A stretch of DNA of 64,000 nucleotides from an uncultured Verrucomicrobia subdivision 3 bacterium. GTDB taxonomy: Bacteria > Verrucomicrobiota > Verrucomicrobiia > Limisphaerales > UBA11358. Where the stretch lies: assembly GCA_903835255.1 (NCBI GenBank), contig CAILMI010000063.1, positions 1-64,000 on the forward strand. The letters run 5' to 3'. This document shows positions 43,001-49,619 of this stretch, in pieces; positions within the stretch are counted from its first letter, which is position 1, and each line of letters begins with the position of its first letter. Below the pieces are notes generated by a model. It saw nothing but the letters and a program-made list of their open reading frames with translations, was not told the DNA's origin and did not search any database. Both the position numbers and the translations under genes were made by a program.

Positions 43001-44536
43001 GATGGCGCCCCCGTCCGCCACCGTGATAGTGGGGCTCGAGGCCAAAGTGCCAGCATTGAAACCCAAAGTGGCTCCATTGCTGACAGTGATAGAGGAGGCG
43101 GTGGAGAACGTGCTCGCCAACGCCAGCGTGCCCTGTTTCACCAGCGTTGCGTTGGTGTAGGTATTGACGCCCGCCAACGTGGTGACGCCACTGCCAGTCA
43201 AGGAAAGACCACCGTCGCCCCCCGACCCGGTTAACAAGTTGGCATTGATGGTCATCGCCTGACCGTTATTATCCAAACTCGCTCCCCCCGCATAAATTGT
43301 GACGGGCAGATTTGCATCCAGAAGGTTGTTGCCCTGGACCGAGTTCAAGCTGGAAGCGGCCTGGAGCGTGCCGCCATAGAAGTTAATCCCCCCGGAAATA
43401 ACGCCCGCCGTGGCCGTGGCGAGCTTCCAATTCACAACGGTACTAAATGTTCCGTTGGTATAAATATTAATAAAACCCGCCGCGTTGTTTGAGGGGGCAA
43501 ATGGCAGAAACTGGGTGGTAATGCTCTGCCCCCCCGTGTTGGGGTAGGCAAAGGTGCCATTGACCACATCCACAATTCCAGTGGAGTTCTGGATGGCGCC
43601 AATCTTCAACCAAATTGTCGATGCCCCCGCCCCTGTGAAATCGTTCGTAAAATAACCCGCGGAGGTGGAATCCCCAATGACAATGCGACCATTGCCCGCC
43701 GCAGTCGTCCCCTGACCGCCGAGTTGAAGGCGCCCCCTCAGGGTAAAATTAGCATTGCTGCGGACCACCAGCTTGGCCTCATAACCCGGAGACACATCGC
43801 CTACGGTGAGATAACCGCTGGTGTTTAATCCTTCACTGGCGTTAAGATAGACGGTCAGGTTTGCCTGCTTATTCCCCCCGCTGGGATTGCCCCCGATCTG
43901 CCACCGCCCGTTGGAAGTATTGGCAAAATTGGCAACGTTCACATTGGCGGTTGCCGTGACCCCATTCGTGAGGGCTTGAAAGACAAAGCGGCCATTGGAA
44001 GCTGCGCCAGTGCCGATATTCAGAATGGCATTTGTATTTGCCACATAATTAATGGTTCCCGGTGTGCCCAGAGTCGAGTTAACGGTGGCATTTAGATTGA
44101 GCGTCACACCCGAACCAATCAGGAAATTAGCAGTCGGAGAGCTGGCTGAAGTGCCAAAGGAAACGGTTCCGTTTGTGAGGGTATAAGAACTGGTCGCGCC
44201 ATTTACTTTATATTGAAAAACGGCATTTGAAAAAAGGGAACTGGAATTATAGAAATCCTTGTTAGTGTTACTGCCTACAACCACCGCGATACCGCCTAAA
44301 TCCGTCACCGCGCTGGTGATACTATTAGTCACGCCGAAGAGCACTGTGTCTCCAAATCCCGGCGCGGACCCAGGCGTCGGCGACCAGTTGCCTGCCGTCG
44401 CCCAGGCGCTGGACGAGGCGCCCGTCCAGTTATAAATGGTCGCCTTGGCTACGGGAACGGCCGAGAGAAGCAGGGCCAGCCCCAATGCGGCTCGAACGAG
44501 AATCGTCTGAAGTGTCTTTAAGATGTGGGTGCGCAT
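40016..44536 (-). CDS. Giant secreted protein with autotransporter-associated beta-strand (PATR) repeats
   Basis: 1506 residues from 44536 (MRTHILKTLQTILVRAALGL, signal peptide ending VAKA). The frame is open 37 codons upstream without similarity. The body is built of PATR-type units, for example GSLTKTYGGQGMLVLATNNT followed by YTGDTIINYGELQIG, and SGSLTLNGVNTYTGSTVVSN followed by GTLAGNGSFAG. These fold as a long beta-solenoid passenger. There is no C-terminal autotransporter barrel. Instead the end has a fold module with GWRLQVQTNGLTTGLTTNW and terminates VFYRLVYP, the same module as in the 34565-39136 protein. Such a shared end, without a barrel, suggests a sorting or anchoring domain read by a dedicated export route (inferred). 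Composition is rich in Asn, Thr, Gly and Ala, with few Lys. Its function is likely adhesion or coat formation. Confidence 0.85.
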   Translation of the reverse strand: MRTHILKTLQTILVRAALGLALLLSAVPVAKATIYNWTGASSSAWATAGNWSPTPGSAPGFGDTVLFGVTNSITSAVTDLGGIAVVVGSNTNKDFYNSSSLFSNAVFQYKVNGATSSYTLTNGTVSFGTSASSPTANFLIGSGVTLNLNATVNSTLGTPGTINYVANTNAILNIGTGAASNGRFVFQALTNGVTATANVNVANFANTSNGRWQIGGNPSGGNKQANLTVYLNASEGLNTSGYLTVGDVSPGYEAKLVVRSNANFTLRGRLQLGGQGTTAAGNGRIVIGDSTSAGYFTNDFTGAGASTIWLKIGAIQNSTGIVDVVNGTFAYPNTGGQSITTQFLPFAPSNNAAGFINIYTNGTFSTVVNWKLATATAGVISGGINFYGGTLQAASSLNSVQGNNLLDANLPVTIYAGGASLDNNGQAMTINANLLTGSGGDGGLSLTGSGVTTLAGVNTYTNATLVKQGTLALASTFSTASSITVSNGATLGFNAGTLASSPTITVADGGAIGSLSLSGGTTMNVNALTLGSTAAGGYANFQFGSGANDSFSVANSGGLTLNGARINLYVEGTTSPFSTPGTYTLFSFSGSLVGNVANLAVNNPADGTTYVFTNTGSAIQVVVGVNGTINQWGVDADGSWSTLANWTLLVPNNSGNDALFGSYITTPRAVGNDVGHTVKKLKFANNNAYTLNGPGAVTLSAVNTNAVVQATIGSHVINADLVLAANTQFDAATNQMLTLAGNITGTNSFQVDTNHYGNIAIVGTNAAPVTVMAGSVWVTNAGLLTQPLTLMGGTTWIDSEANLGTNPATLNTNQLVLNGGTLRSTGNVSISNTNRGITLGTNGGSFGSASGTYTFTINTPIGGSGSLTKTYGGQGMLVLATNNTYTGDTIINYGELQIGTGGASGNLGASANVIISNASALTFNRSNLTSWTTPITLGTNGGYLRNRGTQPITLNSSINAGTNVLFLDTEVSNLVLPGGNITNFGGLVKTNGNALTLTGTLSASTPYGRLSVAGGTLAVASSANWTYTNLNMTRTILLGSAGGSGGSMIVSNGAVLNVTGLSVGNANNSTDCSFELNGGTVNLLGWAGDVVYLHESGNTVNSYSLTVNSGTLNVPDPGSRVDIGYKGAATFTVNDGTVNLNRAGFGAVGGTMTSSSALGGVDMYSTLTINGGSLNISNQLELCSDSTANAGVYRHNTITLNGGTLRTVAANITTPAAAPNVVLNLNGGSVVALGAGGYNGTLANFFAGAGTVNVANTNTLDCGAYNLTITNALVGGAADLIKAGSGSLTLNGVNTYTGSTVVSNGTLAGNGSFAGPVALRSGTKLAPGGASIGVLTVGNDLTLNAGASASFRINTTNAVATNDYLVVTGTQSISSSTLTVTNLGPALNVGDTFKLLSNTGAAAGFTTLNLPSDYTWTNKLAIDGTIQVLTVPTTTPNPTNITYSVSGSQLVLNWPAGQGWRLQVQTNGLTTGLTTNWSAVTPTPVPPLTNTVDPAIPTVFYRLVYP

Positions 44537-44698
44537 AACTATGAATGATGGGTGTTGTTGGGACTCGGTTATGATTTCTGAGGTTATAATCTCGGAACGG
44601 GATTGCGAATTCAACCGGACGCGCATTAAGCTTCCATCATTTGACATTAAGAGGGAATCACGCCGTACCGAGCAGTCCTGCCACCATTTACCTGAATT

Positions 44699-46756
44699 TC
44701 AGCGCAGCGCGGGCGGCGTTGCAAAATAAGCGCCTGCCGGATTCCACGGCGCCGCGGGTCGGTCCGCACCGCCCCGGATCACGGTCTGCGAAAAGAAATT
44801 GTTCGTGGCGTGCGAATTTCCCATCGCCACATCCACGTCGCGATTGTCGCCGCAGACATTGTTGAAGAAAAAATTGGCGCACGCCGTCCGGTCAGCGGCC
44901 CGCCCTCCCACGCTGAGGCCTTTCACATTGCCCCGGCACTCATTCGCCGCAACGACATTGGGCCCCGTGTTCCCCGCCACTTCTTCGTTCCAGACATGAA
45001 CGCCGGAGCGGTAGTTTCCAGTCAGCCCATTGCCGAACACGAGATTATTGGCGATGGCTTCCTCGATGAACACCCCATGCCGGCGGTTCCCGGTGCAGAT
45101 GTTGAACAGCACATTGCAATCCACCGCATGCGCATCCACGTCGATGCCGTCCTGCTGATTTCCCACACACGTGTTGCCAATGGCGTGGATATCCCCCGCC
45201 ACATGCATCCAGATGCCGCGCCCGCCGCTGTCCGCAATGGTGCAGCCATTGATAAACAAGGGCGCATGAGATTCCCGGCCCTTGGTGCGCACCCCGTCCC
45301 GCACCGCGCCTTTGAGGGTCACCCCGTCAATCACCGCCGCGCTGGGATTGGTGGCATTGATGCCGTGCAGCACCTGATGCCCCCCATCCAGCGTGCCGCC
45401 TGAGAAGGAGCAGTAGCCGTCCGGCGATAAGCGGACGACCTGGGTGACGGCCTCGCCCTTTTGGTAAACCGGATCCCGTTCCGCCCCGAGATCCGCGCGG
45501 ATGGAGCCGTCCAAAATCACACACGTATTGGCCGCTAGCTCCAAGCCCGCCGGCTCATGCGAAATAAAATACCCCTGCAAATGCGCCACCACCACATCGC
45601 CCTGGTGATCCGCTTTTGCCTGGCGCAAACTCTCGGACGCACTTCTCAAATCCGCCGGCGCGTACCGGTTGGTCCCACCCACGAGGGTCAGATCAAACCG
45701 GCCCAAACCTGGAACAATGGCCCGGTTCGTGTGCGGATGATTAAATGTCGGGGGATTGAAATACTTCAGCGGCGGCACCGTGGCCGCCCCCCGCAAACCA
45801 GGGTTGTTTACCAGCAGATTATCGCCCGCTCCGGGAAGGCATTGGACGATTGCGGCGAGACGATTGTCATAAAACTCATTGCGCTGACCCCCGACCCTCA
45901 CAAGGCCGGCCTTTCCGAGGCTCCGGTTTCCGTTGATGAGGTTGCCGGCGCTGTTGGTGGCGAGCATCAGGAGAATATCATTTTCATAAAACGTGTTGCG
46001 AGCCAGCACGCCGTGGTCCGATGCGCTGATCACGCCGGTTTGATTCCCGATTAAATCGTTGCCCGCAATAACGCTGCGCGCGGACTCCGCGGTGATCGCC
46101 GCTCCGGGAATAGCCCGAAATTCATTATCCAGGCACATGAAGCCCGCCGTCTGCGACACTATCAGGCCAGCGCCGCCGCCCTGAATAAGGCAGCGGGTGA
46201 GGCTGCCGGCGTCGCGGACCGCCCCGGCATCACGGCCTTTGTAATCCACGGCTGCGACGCCGCAGTCGCGAATCGAAAGATGATCCAGATTGACCTTGCC
46301 ACAATCAACGACCGCAATGCCGGTAATCATCCGTCCCTTTCCATCCATCGCCCCCCTGTCCGGACCGCTGGAAGAGACGGAAACAAATTCAGCATGGTCG
46401 ATCTGCAGCAGGCTTGAGGCGGTGGCGTCCGCGTTCGCAGTCAGGCCCGCTCCGCTGTCCAGCACCAGGCACATGCGCGAACCCAGACGCAGGGGAGCAC
46501 TGCCCACGGAGAGCGTGCCGGTCAGCTGGAGGACCAGCACGGCGCCGGGCTGAGATCGGCGGGCCGAATCAATTTGTAATTGGGCGGCCTCAACGGTGCC
46601 GGCGGAAAGAGTGAGCCTCCTGACAGCCTCTTTGGGACTGATGATGTACGGCGACTCTGGAGGCGTGAAAAAGCGCTCCGTCGCCCCCACCGATCCAGCG
46701 AAAAGGAGCAGCGCCAGCGCCTGTGGAATACAAGAAATTCGGTAAAGAGTGATCAT
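44699..46756 (-). CDS. Secreted right-handed parallel beta-helix protein
   Basis: A 685-residue protein with a signal peptide (ISCIPQALALLLFAGSVGA) whose start codon overlaps the stop of the preceding GH43/GH117-like gene (ATGA). It consists of two beta-helix halves with PbH1-type rungs: ITGIAVVDCGKVNLDHLSIR, VIAGNDLIGNQTGVISASDH, then ILDGSIRADLG, GIWMHVAGDIHAIGNTCVGN and NLVFGNGLTGNYRSGVHVWN. The sequence order parallels residues about 695-1300 of the giant protein at 34565 (shared GSxPLxLGSRxCLV, PPxxxxxHTNxIV and DVxVxHLxGxF blocks), so they are paralogues. Beta-helix proteins include polysaccharide lyases and epimerases (NosD/mannuronan-epimerase-like), but no conserved catalytic residues can be assigned here. 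It lacks the C-terminal VFxRL module. Confidence 0.82.
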   Translation of the reverse strand: MITLYRISCIPQALALLLFAGSVGATERFFTPPESPYIISPKEAVRRLTLSAGTVEAAQLQIDSARRSQPGAVLVLQLTGTLSVGSAPLRLGSRMCLVLDSGAGLTANADATASSLLQIDHAEFVSVSSSGPDRGAMDGKGRMITGIAVVDCGKVNLDHLSIRDCGVAAVDYKGRDAGAVRDAGSLTRCLIQGGGAGLIVSQTAGFMCLDNEFRAIPGAAITAESARSVIAGNDLIGNQTGVISASDHGVLARNTFYENDILLMLATNSAGNLINGNRSLGKAGLVRVGGQRNEFYDNRLAAIVQCLPGAGDNLLVNNPGLRGAATVPPLKYFNPPTFNHPHTNRAIVPGLGRFDLTLVGGTNRYAPADLRSASESLRQAKADHQGDVVVAHLQGYFISHEPAGLELAANTCVILDGSIRADLGAERDPVYQKGEAVTQVVRLSPDGYCSFSGGTLDGGHQVLHGINATNPSAAVIDGVTLKGAVRDGVRTKGRESHAPLFINGCTIADSGGRGIWMHVAGDIHAIGNTCVGNQQDGIDVDAHAVDCNVLFNICTGNRRHGVFIEEAIANNLVFGNGLTGNYRSGVHVWNEEVAGNTGPNVVAANECRGNVKGLSVGGRAADRTACANFFFNNVCGDNRDVDVAMGNSHATNNFFSQTVIRGGADRPAAPWNPAGAYFATPPALR

Positions 46757-47976
46757 GGGTGGGTTGAGTTTTGTTTTTTAAATTGAGGAGTGCTCCCCTT
46801 CCATTCCAATTCGGCGCAGGAAAGATGCCACGTCTTTCCCCGGTCGTTATTGCCTTGGAAGAAAAGATAGCTGCGCCCGTCGTCATCGGCAAAAAAACCA
46901 GGATGGCCGCTCTCGCTTGAATTCCATTCGCCCGCCGCGCCATTCGGCAGCAGCGGTAAATGGGACTGCCGCTCCCAGCGGACGCCGTCCCGACTCGTGG
47001 CCACGCCAATCTGCTGCGGATCGTTATTAAAGCCGCCGGCGTAAAACATCACCAAGGTATCCCCGCGCTTCGCGATTGCGGGCGCTTCAATACAGCGGGT
47101 TTCCCACGGCAGTTCAGGCTTCAGAATCGGGCGGTCGCATACTTGCGTCCACGTTTCGCGGCTGTAATCCGAGCGGAGGGGCGCGGAGGCCACACCCAGC
47201 ATCTGGGTGACTCCCGCGGCATCCCGCGTGGCAAAATACAGGAGCAGCCGATCCCCCTCCGGTATCACTTCCGCATCAATGGCCCTTCCATTGTTCCACT
47301 CTCCCGTGGGATAAAACACTGGATTGGACGCATCCCGAACAAAGTGGATTCCGTCCGCAGAAACCGCGTGACAGATGGCATCCTTTGGGAAATTGCCATA
47401 CGTCTGATAAAATAAATGAACGTTGCCGTCCAGCACCCGCGCGCCGGGCGCGCATAATCCGTTCGCATCGCACGCCTGCGCCGGCAGCAGCTCGCCGGTT
47501 TTCTTCCAATCCACCAGGTTGGTGCTCTCGGCAATCCCGATATTCCAGCCTTTGGGCGCATTGGTTTGGGCCAGCTCGGTCCCGAAGGGGGGCAGAGAGA
47601 AATACATCAGATAGCGTCCGCCAAAGCGAACCACGCTCGGATCTTTAGAGAGCGGGCGCCCCAGGCGCGTGGCATCCGCCCACTTGAAGAGCGGATGGTT
47701 TTCAGCGACAGGCGCGACGTTTTCTGCAGCGCGCAGGATTGCCGGCAGCAGCAAGCCAAAAAGGATTAAAGCCGAATTCCGAAGCGAGCCTTTGCGGAAA
47801 ACTGGAGGGACAGCGCGCTGCGCTGTCCCCGCCCGCGCGGAGCGGGCGGAACAACCTGTGCCAGGGTTCACGCGCCACCCCCTCGTTGCGTCGCCTGGCG
47901 CGGCGCTCGGCGACCGGGACGGCGCAGCGCCATCCCTGCCCCATTTTTGAATTCGGTTTAAAAGGAGCCCATTCAT
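46753..47976 (-). CDS. GH43/GH117-like five-bladed propeller glycosidase with repeat-derived N-terminus
   Basis: From ATG 47976 the product is 407 residues. Residues about 75-407 resemble the GH43/GH117/GH32 propeller group: LSKDPSVVRFGGRYLMYFSL, IGIAESTNLVDWKKTGELLP, NVHLFYQTYGNFPKDAICHA, and CIEAPAIAKRGDTLVMFYAG, with Asp in KDPSV and Glu in IEAPA at positions expected for catalytic residues. The normal signal peptide (SLRNSALILFGLLLPAILRA) has no ATG, GTG or TTG in front of it. The preceding 50 codons are a copy of the dispersed GC-rich element (47790-47960). Either the element supplies a chimeric N-terminus, which would probably block export, or the gene is silenced. Downstream overlap with the beta-helix gene is ATGA; upstream the FAD-oxidoreductase gene is 11 bases away. 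Confidence 0.72.
   Translation of the reverse strand: MNGLLLNRIQKWGRDGAAPSRSPSAAPGDATRGWRVNPGTGCSARSARAGTAQRAVPPVFRKGSLRNSALILFGLLLPAILRAAENVAPVAENHPLFKWADATRLGRPLSKDPSVVRFGGRYLMYFSLPPFGTELAQTNAPKGWNIGIAESTNLVDWKKTGELLPAQACDANGLCAPGARVLDGNVHLFYQTYGNFPKDAICHAVSADGIHFVRDASNPVFYPTGEWNNGRAIDAEVIPEGDRLLLYFATRDAAGVTQMLGVASAPLRSDYSRETWTQVCDRPILKPELPWETRCIEAPAIAKRGDTLVMFYAGGFNNDPQQIGVATSRDGVRWERQSHLPLLPNGAAGEWNSSESGHPGFFADDDGRSYLFFQGNNDRGKTWHLSCAELEWKGSTPQFKKQNSTHP
47790..47965 (+). repeat. Dispersed GC-rich element overlapping the 5' end of the GH43/GH117-like gene
   Basis: Bases 47835-47885 match 7748-7795 (GTGCCAGGGTTCACGCGCCACC, CGTCGCCTGGCGC) and the end ATTTTTGAATTCGGTTTAAA matches the 20-base tail found at 16661 and elsewhere. 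Internal palindromes (GGGACAGCGCGCTGCGCTGTCCCC, CGCCCGCGCGGAGCGGGCGG) are perfect or nearly so. Confidence 0.75.
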
Positions 47977-47987
47977 ATCCAAGGCAC

Positions 47988-49619
47988 TCAAATGGGCCGC
48001 TCCAGCCTTTGATTTAAGCTCAGCAATTTGTTCCGGAGCTGGCGATAGTCCACCTGCTGAACAGAGACCCGATCCCGCACCGCCATCCCCGCTGCGACCC
48101 CGGCAGATTCGCCCAGAATCATCCACACCGGCTCCATGCGGATGGAGGTCATGGCAATATGACTGGCAGAGACGCACACTGGCACAATCAGGTTACTGCA
48201 TTCCTCCGGCTTCGGGATGATGGCCCGGTATGGAATCTTATAAATCCCCCGGTGCGCTTCCTCCAAGTAAAGCATCGAGTAGAAGCCGCCTTGCAGCGCC
48301 ACTTTTCCATTGAGCGGGTAGGTCGCATAGGGCCACTCGTCCACACCGTAGGACGCCAGACCCACGGAATCGTCCGGGTCCGTTTCACCCGCCATGTCCT
48401 TCTGCGTGATAACGTAAGAGGATTTCATCCGCCGGGCTTCACGCACGTAGAGCTGATGCGGCCACCCGCCGGTTTCGTCAAAGATACCGGGCTGAAAACC
48501 GACTTTGAGCGCGAGCTCCTTGAGCTTCGCCGGCACGGACGGGTCCGTCCTGAGAAAATGGGTCATGCCGCCCATGAAATCCTGTTCCGCTTTCCAGATG
48601 CGCGCGCGCGTCGCATAATTCCCGTCGGGATAGCCCGCATTGCTGCCGTAATTTGTCGGCGCAAGCAATGCGCGCGCCAGGTTGCCCTGGCCGACGGAAT
48701 GAATGCGCCCGCCAGATTCCTCAAACTCACCGAGCTTTCTCATGCGCCGGCCCACATCTATCTTTGCCCTATTTAGAAACCCGCGGCGATACAGTTCAAA
48801 GCGGCGCGGATCGTAATCTTCCGGCAGCGGAATCGGCAGCCGTTCGCCGTCCTCAACCATCTTCCAGCGAAAGCCATAGCCCATCGTCAATGAATCCGCG
48901 CTGCCTTCCGGCGCCATCGGGATGTCTTGCAGCAACGGCAGCAGCCCGCTCTTCGGGTCTCCCGGTTTGATGTAGGGATCGATGTCGTAGACAGCCATCG
49001 GGGATTGCACGCCGGCCAGGGATTCCAGGTAGGCACCGCGCGCCTCGCGCCCGAACGCATAGGACACCCCGGCCCGCGCCATCAGATCCCCCTCGTAACT
49101 GCCATCGATAAACACGGTCGCCGCGATACGCTGCGCTCCGCGCACCGTCGGCTCCGCCACAGGGCACCCCCGCTTATCCGGCGGCGCGCCATCCAGCGTG
49201 ATGCTCGTGATGGTCGTGCTCACCCGCTGGACCGAGGCGACGCGATGCTCGAAAAGGACGGGAATGGAATGCTGCTTCAGCAACGCTGCAAAGGCAGCGC
49301 GATATTGGGCGTCATTATAATCGTGTTTTAGAATGGGGCGCGCCGATCCACCGACCGCCTGCTCGCGCCCCCAATCCACATGCATCAGCCCCCCACCCGT
49401 CATGCCTCCCAACCAGCGGGAGGGCTCGACAATCATAACGCGGGCGCCTTCGCGCGCGGCTGCCACCGCCGCCATAATCCCACTCGCGGTCGCGCCATAG
49501 ACACAGACATCCACCTGAACAGGCTGTCTCTCGGCATTTCCGCCCAGCGAAACAAACGGCGACGCCAGAAGCGAGCTGCCGCTCAATACAAGGAATTTTC
49601 GGCGATTGATGGGATTCAT
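47988..49619 (-). CDS. Secreted FAD-dependent oxidoreductase (twin-arginine-type signal)
   Basis: A 543-residue protein with an N-terminal NRRKFLVLSG motif followed by a hydrophobic stretch, consistent with twin-arginine export of a folded cofactor-containing protein. The FAD-binding Rossmann motif is VDVCVYGATASGIMAAVAAA, then VMIVEPSRWLGGMTGGGLMH (the second FAD loop). FIDGSYEGDLMARAGVSYAF and the C-terminal VPVCVSASHIAMTSIRMEPV, then ILGESAGVAAGMAV, are typical of the PF12831-type oxidoreductases common in Verrucomicrobia and Bacteroidetes glycan loci. The reaction is unknown; possible roles are oxidising a sugar, or a ketoreduction needed for non-hydrolytic glycoside cleavage. It overlaps the preceding GH2 stop by four bases, so it belongs to the same operon. 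Confidence 0.82.
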   Translation of the reverse strand: MNPINRRKFLVLSGSSLLASPFVSLGGNAERQPVQVDVCVYGATASGIMAAVAAAREGARVMIVEPSRWLGGMTGGGLMHVDWGREQAVGGSARPILKHDYNDAQYRAAFAALLKQHSIPVLFEHRVASVQRVSTTITSITLDGAPPDKRGCPVAEPTVRGAQRIAATVFIDGSYEGDLMARAGVSYAFGREARGAYLESLAGVQSPMAVYDIDPYIKPGDPKSGLLPLLQDIPMAPEGSADSLTMGYGFRWKMVEDGERLPIPLPEDYDPRRFELYRRGFLNRAKIDVGRRMRKLGEFEESGGRIHSVGQGNLARALLAPTNYGSNAGYPDGNYATRARIWKAEQDFMGGMTHFLRTDPSVPAKLKELALKVGFQPGIFDETGGWPHQLYVREARRMKSSYVITQKDMAGETDPDDSVGLASYGVDEWPYATYPLNGKVALQGGFYSMLYLEEAHRGIYKIPYRAIIPKPEECSNLIVPVCVSASHIAMTSIRMEPVWMILGESAGVAAGMAVRDRVSVQQVDYRQLRNKLLSLNQRLERPI

